Below are positions 35,901 to 48,943 of a stretch of DNA of 64,000 nucleotides, piece after piece. Position 1 is the first letter of the stretch. Each line of letters begins with the position of its first letter. The position numbers were made by a program, and so were the translations under genes. The notes under the pieces were generated by a model. That model saw only the letters and a program-made list of their open reading frames with translations. It made no database searches and was not told the origin of the DNA. The stretch lies in NCBI RefSeq assembly GCF_009870125.1, contig NC_046683.1, forward strand, positions 60,279,869-60,343,868. Direction: 5' to 3'. The DNA is from Drosophila pseudoobscura (lineage: Eukaryota > Arthropoda > Insecta > Diptera > Drosophilidae).

Positions 35901-38900
35901 CAGCATTTCTCTCTGTCCGAAGGCTCAACGATACGGATCGATATGCGAAAGCTTCGCCCGGGCAAAAGGTTAAGATCATGTTTGTGTCTGTCTCCCTGGA
36001 AGCAAGCTATGAAAATCGGTTGGCAAAAAATAATTACACATTTATTTTCTACATAGTACTGCGTATAATTCAAATACATTTTCCCACTTTTCCCACTTGC
36101 CATGGGGCCGTTGTGGCTGGCTGGTTGTATGCCCACCCACAAGCTGAAAAGCCAGAAAACGTATCGAATTTCCATAATACTCAATTGGACGGAAAGAGAC
36201 AACAACAAGAAACAATCAACACACACTTGTTCCCTCTATATTGTAGTATGATTCAATCAAAGACATATTTGGGTTGGGGCGTTGGTGCAAACGAGAGACA
36301 GAGAGATAGAGAGAGAGAGAAAGAGAGGAACAAAGAGACCTCTCTGCTCAAGAATTTAGATGAAAATTTCAAAATTTCTATAAATAAATTCCTCAACAAA
36401 AAATACACAAAAACGAAATAAAAATATTAGCCCCACTGTTGGTGTATACTGCTGTATTGGTGTGGACAACATATGGTTGCGAAAGTTTCACCAACAGAAA
36501 AAGAGCTTTCAACAACGAAAGCACTCAACCTAGCCATTCAACGAAAGTAAGTGCGCAAACTCGGGGGCGCACCTTTGGGTATCGATCTCGTGAGGTGCGC
36601 TGCTAACGGATCGATCGGTTGATCGGTGGGTAACTGGATAAACCTAAGGGTTTATTCTATTATAGACTGATTACTGATTGATTACTGATCAATGGGAGTA
36701 TCCACCTCTTAATCAGATCTACCAAATCTACCTTTCGCTAGCCTTGAATTGCAAATGATTTCGAAATGTCTCAGCAGGTTTATTTTTGGAAATCGCTTCG
36801 ATTTGGAAATATGAGAGCCGGCCAGCAACAACCGAAAGTTGCTCGAATCTCTGCCCATATAGTATATGGATGTATGTCTATACATACATATGTATGTATG
36901 TATGTATTTATGAATTTGTTCTTTCTTTTCGGCCCACAATTTGTGTCAATAGAACTTGCAAGCCATGCAACTCTTCTTTGCCTATTTGTTTGCTTTATGC
37001 TGCCCCCCATTTCGCGTGTCATGGCATTTTGATGAATTGTTTATGATCTGGGGCTCGCTCTTCGAGGGGTGGTGTGGTTCTTTTTTGGGTCAGCAGGGCA
37101 GCGGGGCAGCGCAAGGTTAGCAAAGCCGTGTTGTATTGTTGTGTTACTGCACGAGATCGGGAGAGACATTGAAATGTCCGAGAAATGCCAGCTGACGCCA
37201 CTTGATCAACATCATTCATATGAAAACAAAAAAAAAATATGGAAATGGCCAAGATGATCATGATGTTGGGTTTGGGGTTGGGGTTGGGGTTGGCGATGTT
37301 TATGTTGTTTTTTTTGGCTTCATTTTCTAGGTCATGTTTAGGATCTGTGATTGTATGTGATGATGTGCCCACCTAGCCTTGTTTTTCGTTAGGATTTCAA
37401 CCTGTTCCTGGAAATCCGTAATAATTTCGTTGTGCTTCTTCTTCAAGAGAATGGTGGTCTCCTCGGATTCAAGATGAACATCCTCAAGCAGCTTACGGAG
37501 CTTCAAGAGCTCAGCATCGCGCTTGCGATTGGCCTCAAACTGTTTGCGACAAATAGATCGAATCAATCTTATGGATAGAACGTATATATTGTTAGAACTT
37601 ACTTGATGTTCAGCACCACCTTCGGCCTCCTCGAGACGCTCGGACATCTGTATGACCTGAACGCTGAGATCGGCTTTCTCGCGCTCGATCTGTTCAACAA
37701 GAAACGGAAAAAGGAGAAAGGAAACTTTTCATTAGTTTTTACTTGCAATTTACCTCTTGGTTATATTTCATAATTTAGAAAAAGAAGCTCCTATTTATAG
37801 ATAGATATTCGCATAGAGCATGCTCTATGGCAATTTCCAACAGGCCATAATAAAAATTATAAATCACATTAATCAGTCAAAAATAATTATGCGCATGCAA
37901 CACCTAAAATAACAATGGCATCGTGCCAAGAAATCGTTCCTCCCCATAGAGGTGTATGCATCTCCGATGCGCTTCTCTATATCTATTGTGGGCGGAGGCG
38001 GTGCCTTTGCGTTTCCAAAAAGGCATTCGAAGAGTTTTTCGGTTGAACAGAAACATTTTTCTATCTCTATCCAAATATTTGCATTTCGCCTTTTGGTTGA
38101 CCTCATTTTCAGCAGTTCTTGCGAATCGTAATTAAATGGTATTTTATGAGGAGGCCTCTGGTATTTGGAGCTGTCAGATGGGTGGCATGAGAGACCAGAA
38201 ATCGATCAAAAAGAGCCTGAGATGTCCATCTGAGAATGCGGGATGTATTTGGCATGGATACAAACATTAGGCAATCTTCAAACACCCCCTAGAGGGCCTT
38301 AATCTCTCTGTTTTTGAACAATCTGTTTATGATAATACCTATACAGAACATAGTTGCTGCTCTGCCGCAAAGGCCACGTAAGTACGAGAGCCGTAAATCC
38401 ATTTGCGCCATATGTATCTTGTGGATATGTACATATGTACATGTTTTTGTACATTTTGCCTGCTAGCCACCCATGTGCATATGTACATATATCTACAGAT
38501 ACGAATCACGGATCGTAGAACGAAAATATGCCAGGCGGTGTGAAAACTTTTAATGTGCAAGAAAATTATTTAATTTTCCCACAAGCACACAACCCACAGA
38601 GATACAGATACAGATACACAGCTACAGATACAGATACACAGACGGGAAGATCTCTGAGTTGCGAGCGAAATTCCTCTCTCTATGATACGGCCGATGATGA
38701 TGATGGCATTTCGACCACTTTATTTTCCTTTCTTTCTTTATTTCTATTCCTCTCTGCGATCTACAAGTTTTCGGCTTTTCTGTTCATATTTTTGTTGTTG
38801 TTGTTGTTCTTGTCAGGTCTTCAAGTTAATCATTCGCTTCTCTGTATTGAATGTCGTGCGCTAATTTTAGCCATTTTGTTCCATATTATGAGTTCGAGTG

Positions 38901-41204
38901 AGTGTGAGTGTGAGTGTGTGCGCTATGTTTGTGAATGTCTAGAGATACTCGATATACGGATGAGGTGCGGGTGGAGGACGCCACTGTATGCGGGCCAGCA
39001 GTCTCTCTAATCCATAAAGCAAAAGTAATTAAAATAATATTTCCAACAAAATATGAAGCAAATTCCTTTCCAACCCATACGCCTGCGAGGCGAGGCGAGG
39101 CAGCAGCAGCTCTAGCTCTCTTTTTGTGGATGTGCAGCCCAGACCAGGCCGCATTTTCTAAATTTGTAATGCCAAACAGGAACGGAAAACCCGAAAACTG
39201 AAAACTGAAAAGAGTCTGAGGCCAGGCCAGGCCAGGCCGGGCCGGTCGGCTGCGCAGCTGAATGAAGTGCACTTTTCCGCATGCGAATTTCCCTAGTTTT
39301 TCTTTCGTCTTCTTCTCTGCTGATACGTTGTCTTTGCAAACACAACGACAAAGACAAATACAAAGGCAAATGGAAATGCAAATACAAAATCATTTATCAA
39401 TGCTCCGCCCCAAAAGCTATTGAAGTTCAATGCACATCATTATCATTTACTTTCTTGCTCGGCAAAGAACTCTCCTCTCGTTGGGGTTGCAGTTTCTTAG
39501 ATTGGGTATTCTTAGATTCCTCTCTAAATGCAACAATTTGTTGCTTTTCTGCGTTTGTTTGCTGCGTTTTCTATCCGCTTTTGCTAGCATCTTTTACTTT
39601 TTATCTTTTTCTATTTGTCTATTTTGATTTTATTTTTGTTTTTGGCTTTTTCCACATATTTTTGCTGTTTTTAGGGTGACATTTGCGCGAGAAGCGACCA
39701 AAAGGGAAAAATTGTCTTGGCCTGGCGCTTTCATTTCGATTGCGATTCGAAGAATGTTTTTTTTTTCCACCCATTAAGCAGGTGAACATTTTGTGTGCCC
39801 TGGTAAAAAGTCGCCTTACATCAGGTGTAAGGCTCTTAAACTCTCTTCTTCCGAATTTTCAATTTGAAGTATAGCTTCAAAAAGCAGATTCCAGGGATAT
39901 ACCATAATTTTTCATTTTGAATCTGCTAAAATTTCAATGGAGTTTCGTATTTATCTGAAGTAAAGAAGGATCTCCTCTCGCTTTATTTCTCACAGAAGAT
40001 CTTCATACAAAACAATTTTGGTATAGGACCATGGTGCTAGCTAAAGTTCCAATAAAAGATTCCGCTATATCTTTATTCAGAAAAAAACTTTATCCAGAAC
40101 TAAATACGAATAAAAAGCTCTCCCAAATAAAGATTCATACATATATTTATAATAAGAATTGCCTACAAAAAAAATTTCCTTGAAAACAAACTATAAACTA
40201 CATTCTTTTTCCAGAACAATCCATGACTTAAAAGCTCCCCCAAAAGAAAATTAGAAATAGTTCAAAATATTTTCCAGAACAAACTATGACTCAAAACTTC
40301 CCCCATAAAAAAACACCAAAAATAGTTCTAATATGTACATATGTAGGTATGTTTATAGAAAAAATCATTACTCACCCTTTGACGCAATTCACGTTCAACT
40401 TCAAGATCATCTTGGAGCAAACGGATCTTGTCCTGCAAAAAAATTGTGAATAAATATTCAGATCAGTGATCTTTAATTGCAATTATCGGTTTTCGAAACT
40501 ATGTATTATTATTATTTTTTTTTTTAACACTTAAACACACTGACATTTTCTTCGATGTTTTTCTATATATCTCTCGGAGGTGGTCATTACATAATTTTTA
40601 GCAATGCATATATGTATGTTCGAGTATGTATATACACGTGTGTATATATGGGATACATATAGACATCTAGAATTTTTCTATATACAGATTTTCTATATTT
40701 CCACACACAAAAACGCGGCGAGAATTGAACACACACATAGAGATAAAAAAAAATATATGTATATATACTGATGTCTACGGTATAATACTACTGTGTATTT
40801 GATATAGAGTGTAGATGAATTTTCCTCGGGTTTTCTTAGTTTGTTTTTTCTTATTTCTTGATTCTCTTTTCTGTTCTACACAGACACCGATAATCTCGAG
40901 AGAGAGAGCAAAAAAAAAAAATTCTCGTGGGTTTAAAAAAAAATAAAAAAAAATTTGGCGCACACGCATTTGATTATTTTTTCGGTTTTTTTTTTTAATT
41001 TTCTTGTTGAGATTCCTTCGATTTTTGGGGGTTAGAGATGGGTGGCGTGAACCGGACTGTCCGTTGACGTTGGTCTCTTACCTCCAAGCGGGAGAGCGAG
41101 CTCAAGTCCTGGATGTATTCGATGTTGACATCGGCACCACCGGGTCCGGTCGATGTGGCCCGGTAGGAGTATTTCGAAGAGCGTACAGCCTGCGATGACG
41201 ACAT
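28443..41204 (-). CDS. Prm: Paramyosin, long isoform
   Basis: Coiled-coil core protein of invertebrate muscle thick filaments. Nine coding exons: 41204-41082, 40432-40376, 37689-37603, 37539-37373, 35710-34839, 34769-34642, 34567-34455, 29608-28993 and 28919-28443. All junctions are GT-AG and in phase, and total exactly 879 aa, the D. melanogaster length. The N-terminus [20 protein letters not shown] is the non-helical head. Nearly all the rest is a heptad-repeat rod rich in Leu, Glu, Lys and Arg, and the tail ends in [13 protein letters not shown] then TTRTITE. The ninth exon holds the non-helical tail. The gene lies on the opposite strand to the chorion cluster and converges with it. Intron 7 (4.8 kb) contains the first exon of miniparamyosin. 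A plus-orientation MEF2-type site (CTATTTTTAG, 30040-30049) lies in intron 7. Confidence 0.97.
30040..30049 (+). promoter_or_regulatory. MEF2 consensus site in Prm intron 7
   Basis: CTATTTTTAG fits YTAWWWWTAR exactly. MEF2 is a known regulator of fly muscle genes, including paramyosin. The site lies downstream of the miniparamyosin start exon, between it and the shared exons. Confidence 0.4.
35850..35954. repeat. 16-base perfect inverted repeat in Prm intron 4
   Basis: AAGCTTTCGCATATCG at 35850-35865 is the exact reverse complement of 35939-35954, with a 73-base spacer. Weaker complementarity (TATCGTT on the left against AACGATA on the right) continues inward. No coding sequence is involved. 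Confidence 0.85.
37690..40375. other. Prm intron 2, noncoding
   Basis: A 2.7-kb intron with CT-rich, (GT)n-like and hexamer repeats (38597-38643), a GTGAGT run near 38895, and a GGCCA repeat near 39224. No nested gene is apparent on either strand. Confidence 0.6.
40433..41081. other. Prm intron 1, noncoding
   Basis: Strongly A/T-rich intron with TATG/TACA-type repeats and A-runs. In D. melanogaster the first paramyosin intron carries muscle enhancer sequence; nothing here is decisive. Confidence 0.5.
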
Positions 41205-41397
41205 TCTGCTATGTCAGATTTTCAGATATCCTGGTTCTCTAAATTAATTCAATCGTTACGCGTTTGATCGCGATTTTTAATATATAAATATATGTATTTT
41301 CCAAGCGAAAATCTCTACAGCACCGCACGCAGTTTTGTAGTTGTCACCGAGTCACCGAAAAAATTCGTAATAAACGTCGGAGTAAGGCTGGTGATCT

Positions 41398-41432
41398 ACT
41401 GAACAAGAGATCCCGTTGTCGTTCGAATAAAG
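41398..41432 (-). promoter_or_regulatory. Candidate Prm core promoter
   Basis: On the minus strand an initiator TTCAGTAG places the start at about 41400. A TATA variant, TTTATT (41427-41432), lies 27-32 bases upstream. This gives a 196-base 5' leader with no intron. The spacing is right, but there is no transcript evidence. Confidence 0.5.
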
Positions 41433-42970
41433 AGTATTTCGTTGATTTGGTCTCTGGTCCCAAGTCTTTTTGGTCTATATCAACGATTCTCGGATGCTTT
41501 CACCGTTCGGCTGCAGTCGGCTTTCCTTCGGGCCGGTTCGAGTGTGCTTTCTGAGATGGAATACGGGTGTGCTTCTGCTGCCTGCCCCCCCTCTCTCTCT
41601 CTCCCTCTCGCTGTCTCTCTCATTTGAGTCCTAGCCCATGTTTTTTGAGTGAGTGAGTTTTCATGCGGCGTGTTGCTGTGTTAATTGCTCGCTTGTGTGG
41701 AAAATTCTTTGATTTTTGTTTCGGCTGCTTGTGTGAACGCATTTTCACGCTAGCTTTCCGCCGAGAGTTTACCCCCAACGAAAATAAACTCAAAGCATAT
41801 GTTTTTGCTTTTCTTTTGCTTACCTGTAATTAGCCTATGTCATTTCTGTGTCTGTGCCTCTTGCCTGCCAGGCGTTTCATTTTGTGTATCTAGCGTCTGG
41901 CCAAAATGTATCTACACATAAATTTCTATCGCTTCTAACGCACGTACAAAAAAAAAAAACACATATAAGTAATGTTGAAATTTTTGGCATCTTCTACCGA
42001 TCATAAAGTTCATAGTTTATGTTCCATTGGCATAATTTGTTGGTTCATGGGCCCCCATTTCTCACTATTTTCTGTTATTTCTGCTGTTGGGTTTCGATAT
42101 TCCAGCCAGTAGTCCCTGGATAACCAGGTTGCTTTAGGCTTTGGGGAACTTGTACAGAAATACGTATTCGAGAAGCCCAAATTAGATCGTTGTGGCAGTT
42201 TGATTAAAGAATATTTTTGAATAATTTTAGACTTTCGTAGCTAAAAGTTGGAAAATATATAAATATCTTTAGTATTCTGTATCTGTATTTTCATAATTAC
42301 ATTTTCTAAGTCTATTAAACTGTCTGTTCTTCTATCTAAGCTCTTAAAAATTATCATTTTTGCTTTGGTATTAAAGAATATCTTTTAAAAATAATAATAA
42401 TTTTAATATTAATCTATATGTCTATATGTACATATATATAAGTTCTCATTCTCATTCTGCATCTTCTTTCATTTCAGCAAAGGTTTCTTTATTTAATATA
42501 TCCTTATTCTCCTTTATTTAAAAATTTGTTTGTAAGAACAGTCAGTCCCTATAATATCTTTATATTTTTTGTACATATATATATTTTTTTCCCTTTTATT
42601 TAGTTTATATTTTTCAAGTTCTGATGGAAAAATCATGCCCGAAACTTCAAGATACCTAAAACAAGCCTAGCCGCAACCAAATCTGTCCATATACTACTAT
42701 ATGTATATCTACCAATATTTATACCATAGCATAGCCCCAAAGTGTATTACAACATCTTATCGAACCCAACTGACATAGAAATCGTAAAAGTTTTCATAAT
42801 TTTTATGAAATGTGTTCAGAAAATCATCTTTCGCTAAGAGCCAATTAGAATTACATGCAATATTGGCTAAAAATACTTGACTTTTGGCATCGAAACGTGT
42901 TATTCTGTGGGCTACACGAAAAAAAGAAGCCTAGAGAGCGACAAAAATGCACAAAAAACGAGGTGGAACG
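41433..42970. other. Upstream region of Prm
   Basis: No coding frame. Becomes very AT-rich between about 42,200 and 42,620. Probably holds Prm regulatory DNA near its start. Confidence 0.5.
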
Positions 42971-44100
42971 TTGTGAGTTGCTGCGGACACCGCAACTCTA
43001 CAGTTATACCCGATACTAAGTCAGTATGGCTCTCCTCCGGCAGACGCCGCTAATATTTAACGACACGACAAAGAGTGCGTGCGAGAGAGACAGAAAATCA
43101 GTCTGAGCGTGACGTCGGGCGCTGCGTAGCCACTGCAAATTGATTTGTTCCTTTTGGCTATAAAAATGATCTGATCTGATCCAGATTCAGCAATCTGATA
43201 GATATGGTCATTATCTATGACTCTGCGTTTTTAGTTTTGTCAAATCTGCAATATTGTGGATGCAACAGATTTTCGTCCTTTGTGGGGGCGGAAGACGGTG
43301 GGGTGAAATTCTGAGATATACGTTTTATAGTGACATCTTAAAGGAGTGTGTGTACCAAATTTGGTTACTCTAGCCTTAATAGTCTCTGAGATTTGTGGTT
43401 GCCTCAGATTTTCGTCCTTTGCGGGGGCGGAAGGGGGTGTGGCGAAATTTGGACAGGAAACGGTCAAGGTCCGATATCACAGGAGTGTGGATACCAAATT
43501 TGGTTGCTCTGGCTTTTATAGGTTCTGAGATCCTTGAACTCATATTTTGCAATTGGCAAAACCGACCATGAAACCTGTGTGTTAGAGTGAGACAGAGCGA
43601 GAAAGAGTGAAATTGTTTTCGTGATTCTGGCTGTAATAATTATACGATCTGGTTCAGATTTTGCACTCTAGAAGATATAGGCATCTTCTACGATTCTGCG
43701 TTTTTAGTTTTCTCGTATCGTTGAAATTGTGGATGCCACAGATTTTCGCCCTTTGTGGGGGCGGAAGTGGGCGGGGCAAAGTTTTGAAATATTTTTGGAG
43801 CAGTGACATATCACAGAAGTCTGGATCCAAAACATCGTTGCTCTAGCTCTTATAGTCTTTGAGCATTAGGCGCTGAAGGGGACGGACAGACGGACAGACG
43901 GACAGACGGACAGACGGACAGACGGACGGACGGACAGACGGACAGACAGACATGGCTCAATCGACTCGGCTATTGATGCTGATCAAGAATATATATACTT
44001 TATGGGGTCGGAAACGATTCCTTCTGGACGTTACACACATCCACTTTCACCACAAATCTAATATACCCCAATACTCATTTTGAGTATCGGGTATAAAAAT
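42971..44100 (+). mobile_element. DINE-1/INE-1-like (Helitron-derived) element, copy 1
   Basis: About 1.13 kb. The right end has features typical of Drosophila DINE-1 elements: GACAGACG tandem repeats (43880-43953), CATGGCTCAATCGACTCGGC, CAAGAATATATATACTTTAT, GTCGGAAACG, and a GTATCGGGTATAAAAA end. The left end begins GTGAGTTGCTGCGG and has a TATACCCGATAC motif. Internally a unit of about 138 bases (CAGATTTTCGTCCTTTG...CTTATAGTCTCTGAG type) occurs three times (43259, 43396, 43730), and the head segment before it is also duplicated. It encodes no protein; elements of this family are non-autonomous. Confidence 0.8.
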
Positions 44101-44795
44101 AGACAAAAATTCAGAATCTTGAGTGAATCCTTGGCAATGCCGACAGTCAGTGTCTGCTCCACCACAGACAATGCTCTGTCATCTAACAATTGTTATATCA
44201 ACGGTCATGCAGATGATACATACATCATTTTGGCAGCAGGTATGATATTCCAAATGCACATAGTCACTACAGTGTACGTATAGTATAGGAACCGCATTTG
44301 GGAGAGATATTGAGATAACAATTTTGTTACATTTTAAGCGCATTTTGTGTGAGTTTTTAGCTCAATTTTCCAAAGGAACCAAAGCTTTTTTTGAGTGAGA
44401 AATTTTGTTTTCAGTTCGGTTTTTGGATCTGTATGGTTCGTGTTGTGAACGATCTCCTCCACCTGTGCTCCACACACACAGAGGCATGGCTATACTTAAA
44501 AATGATTTTTCGCTTATTTTTAGCAACTGAATTTTACGTTATTTTAGTGGGTTTTTTCTCTCTTGGCGTTTCGGTTGCTCATAATCATGTTCATATTCCA
44601 CACACATTTCACCTGAGGCTAACACATACATACATACATACATATGTACATATGTATATGTATGTATAGCCGAGGATGGGCCAACCATTGCTTATATATA
44701 AGGTGGCTGTCCTGTCCGGCCAGTTCGTGCTTGGTATCTTCTAGATACACGTACGATACTTAGCACTGCCTGGCCATAACTTTATTTATTTGATG

Positions 44796-44832
<37 letters not shown>

Positions 44833-46925
44833 CTCACAGAAGTGTATCTGTGTATCGTGGAAAGTGTATGCCACAGCTAAGCACAGCACAGAATAACATT
44901 CTGTGTGTTTGCCACATTTTGGAATGTGTAATTATTTAAAAATAACCTGGCGAATATGTAGCAAGCCATTCGGCGATAAATAAGTCGGCCAGAAATAGCC
45001 ACAAGCCAGACCAACGACACCTTTTGTCAAAAATTCCCGATTCAAATTTGCTCGAAATTCAATTTGATTTGAGCTTGAAATGCCCTGGGATTCTATCTGG
45101 GATCTAAAGCCGCCTGGGTCCTATATCTTTTTTCAATTAACTTTCCGGAAATCGCCTGAAAAACCATCTCGTTTAAGGAAGTCTCTCTCGCTCTCTCTTT
45201 CCTGTCTTACCAATTCGATGCCGTTTCGGCCAATGCAATCGCATTTGAGCTTGTAATTCCCAGCTGGTTTACGGCCCATTGCCCATCATTTTACAGATGC
45301 ACTGAGGTCAGTGATGGTGTATCACAGGGGACTGGGACTGGGACTGGGACAGGAGTACGTACATTTTCCCACCTCTTGAGGCCTGGTGGCAAGACAGAAA
45401 TCACTCAGCGTTCGCATCGTGTCTTCTATTTCTTTCATGTTTCGTGTGTGCCACAGCGCACAAAATTAGGTCAAAATTGTTATGATCACACAGATACAGC
45501 ACACCACACACACGCACACACCTATAGAGGAGAACCTATAGAGAGTATGCCCTGCTATGCAGTTATATATAGATCGACTACAGCTTGTACGAGGTGTTCT
45601 CCTGCTTTACAAAGTGCGTGTGTGCCCATTTGACAAGTGCTCAGCAGCCACTTTCTGCATGCCTCTTGAGAGGAGAGCTCTGCAGCTCTTTATGGAGAGT
45701 GCCACATAGCAGATAGCGGGCTCAAGTGGGCGCCAGTTTGGGGCGTCTCCAACTCGGTGGGTGGTGCAGCAAAATTCCAAACCCAACGCCAGATAAAAAT
45801 ACACTTTTTAATGCATTCAAAACAAACAACGGCGCGCGGCTCTAATGCATTTCAGTTCCCTGAAAAAGCTATCCTCCCTTCCACTCCCTTTTCTTTGTTT
45901 TTCGCCAAAAAAAAAATGTCCATTTTCCGTTCGGGCGTTGACAACTTCAAATCAACCTCCTCCTCGTGCGGATGATTCACAAAACGATGCCACGGATTTG
46001 CACTCATAATGCCAATTGCCATCAAAACGAAGAGTTGACAAATCGAGGATTTAGTATACCTCTTGGCCCATATAGCATCGACATCTCGGGGGCTGTGACG
46101 TGTCACTGTTTCTGTGGCTCTGACTCATGCGGATGAGAAATACACTCATCCTCCGCGCCATGAGATGTGTATATGATCATGTGGGTGAAAGAAAGCTTGA
46201 AATATGCCATGCTATATTGTACGGCAACGATCTAGTTCGATATACATGGCCCATCGGAAAGTCTATGCAATTAGATCAAAATAAGCAACAATATCTGATA
46301 TTTATGAATCTTCTGTGTGGTAAACAAATCTGCCATTTCAATCGATTTGGGAAATGTTTAACTCAGTTTGTATCTATATATGAATAGATTTCTGTATTTA
46401 TAAATAGGCATTCACAAATAAAAACTAAATATTTTCGGCTGTGTTTTGGTATCTACACAATTTCCACTACCCCCTTTCTGGCCTATCCCCCCATGTTATG
46501 AGCCATTGACAGAATTATTCGCTGTCAGAGTTTTCATTACCTTGCATGCGGTAGATGCAGTGCTAGGCAGGAAATCATCATCGGCCACATAAGTAATAGT
46601 TTTATTGCTATTGCCTGAAGATGGCCATAGAATTGGTATAGAAATGTTCTTCTGGTAGAGTATTTGGCATTCGGTTTGGCCGTTTTTGGTACATGCCTTC
46701 AGCTAAACGATTAATCATCAAAAATATGTGCAACTCGTGATGTTAAATGCAATTGCAATTTAATTAATCTCAACAGCAAATAGCATTACAAATGTGTCTT
46801 TTCTGACGATTCAAATTAAAATTGTATGTTTGGTTGCGATTTGTGCTAGATATTGGAATTATTTGTCGATTTAAATGTAGATTATCTTGGGATGCTGTGT
46901 CATCAATGTGCCCTTGCCTTGCCAT
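44101..46925. other. Intergenic
   Basis: No convincing gene. Contains a CA dinucleotide microsatellite (44797-44828), a TACA/CATA run near 44628-44665 and a GGGACT repeat near 45330. Several weak TATA words occur, with no supported exon after them. Confidence 0.5.
44797..44828. repeat. CA microsatellite
   Basis: About 16 uninterrupted CA units. Confidence 0.95.
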
Positions 46926-47300
46926 CCTCAACATGAGTATAGGGGTGCATATTTTAGATTTGTGGGTGAAGTAGGTGGGTGTGGGACATCCATAAGGAAG
47001 CGTTTCCGCTTGATCAGCATCAATAGCCGAGTTATCCCTGTCTGTCCATCCGTCTTGTTTGACGCCAAGTTCTCAGAGACTATAAGAGCTAGAGCTACGA
47101 AATGTTGTATCCAAACTCCAAGCAGATTCCCGAATCTTAATCAGATCGGATTATTTTTATAGCCAGAAGAAACACAACAACACTGTCTCTCTCTCACACA
47201 CTCTCGTCGTGCAATGTGTGCGCCCTCTGGCGGAAGGGAGCCATACTGACCAAGTATCGGATAAAAATGTAGAGTCGCGGCCGTAACTGCAACTCACATA
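46926..47300 (-). mobile_element. DINE-1-like element, copy 2, internally deleted
   Basis: About 375 bases in the opposite orientation to copy 1. Its right end, read on the minus strand, matches the start of copy 1 (GTGAGTTGC, then ATCCGATACTTGGTCAGTATGGCTCC). Its left end matches the end of copy 1 (CACCCACAAATCTAAAATAT). Most of the internal tandem part is missing. Confidence 0.7.
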
Positions 47301-47617
47301 GTTCTTTATATAATGTTAATTTAATAAGAGTTACTTAAACTATGATCTATTTTTTTCATATTTAAATTGGTTTACTACTAATGTATCAAAGAGTTAACTA
47401 GTCATATATACCTTTTATTAGGATGATTTTAATTTTGTTCATTGTTTAACAAATTTTTTGAGTTTTAATGTTCGAGGCGTCTAGACGTTTGAGTCTTTCT
47501 GATTTTATACGCCAATGCAACTTTTTAAGATTATTTTAGCATTTGATGCCAATGGTTCTGATCGGGCAAGGCCCCAAATCAGGCTAAATTCCAAGGAATA
47601 GAAAAATATATATAGAC

Positions 47618-48509
47618 ACTAGCGGGAACGGGTACTTCTATACCCAGTACTCAGTATAGACATATTTGAGCTTATGATTTATGTTACCGTTACGATATAT
47701 TTTATACGTAATTATATCTAAGCGTTAACGGAAGCCCCTGACTGCCGCCTGCTCTCTCTCTCTCTCATTCATGCTGATCTCTCCGCAATCTTTCTGAACT
47801 TTGCTCCCACTTGTCATGAGAGATAGGTACAACATAGAGAGAAAGAGAGGAAGCACGACCCCTATTTACAACCCAATTACCTATTTTATAAGAATTTTAA
47901 ATACTTTTGTGTGTTTCCATTCTTCCGGCAATAAATATTTTGTATTCCGCTACATGTGTCTCCCTCTTTTTCACTTCTCACACCAAAACCAGCTGTGTTG
48001 CTATCGTGTTGTGTTGCCTCCAACATGGGAGCACACTGCACGAATAAGAGTGAGAGAGAGAAAGAGTGAGCGGGTGGAAGTGGTAGCGTAGCCAATGCAA
48101 ATGGATTTGTTTATTGTGACTATAATAATGATCCGATCTGATCTAGGTTCGGCAATTTGATCGATATTCATTCTGATCATTATCAATGATTCTGTCATTT
48201 TGGTTTTTAAAATTGTGAATAACAAAGATTTTCGTCCCTTGTGTTGCAGGGAATGGGGTGTCTCACACTTGTAACAGTGTGATATCACAGGAGTCTGGTT
48301 ACAAAACTTGGTTGCTCTAGATCTTATAGTCTCTGAGAACTAGGCATCACACAAGGCGGACAGACAGACATGGCTATATCGAGTCGGCTGTTGCGGCTGG
48401 TCAAGAATATATATACCTTATGGGATTGGAAACGCTTCCTTTTAGGTATTACACACATTCACAAACAAACTAATATATCCCTAAACTCAACGAGTACCGG
48501 GTATGAAAA
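47618..48509 (+). mobile_element. DINE-1-like element, copy 3
   Basis: About 0.9 kb in the same orientation as copy 1. Shares the ATGATCCGATCTGATC segment, GATTTTCGTCCCTTGTG, the CATGGCTATATCGAGTCGGC segment, CAAGAATATATATACCTTATG, and the terminal GAGTACCGGGTATGAAAAA. It has a single internal unit and only two GACAGA repeats, so it is a different structural variant from copy 1. Confidence 0.75.
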
Positions 48510-48943
48510 ATATTGGAAGCTTGGCACTTTAGGTTCCATATATTGCCGCTAAAGTGGCGCTGCTGCAGTTTGCGGCAAACCTGTGCACTACATGGTTGAA
48601 ACATTTGGTTGTTTTTCATTACTACTCATGTAGATGGCGCTGGCCGCTGCTTTTAAAAATCTACGTAGAAAGCATGTCAAAGCAGCATTGATATGTAGAA
48701 GAGATGTAAAAGTAAAGAACAAAAATCTTGTTCAATTCGATCGTGCCCCCCAGTATCCCCCAGCATTATCTTTTATTCGTAAAAACTAATGAAGAATTCA
48801 AGTAAAAAGTAGCCATATCCATATCTGAAATATCGGTCATCCATTATTTGTTAAGTCCAGGGCCTACAATACATTTTTGCGTCTTTAGCTATACCATACA
48901 TAGATTAAAAATAAGTAAAATCGATCGAAAAACAGTACGAGTA

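Noticed and set aside
43880-43953. Regularly spaced repeat resembling a CRISPR-like array
   Set aside because: It is an 8-base simple tandem repeat (GACAGACG) inside a DINE-1-like element of an animal genome.
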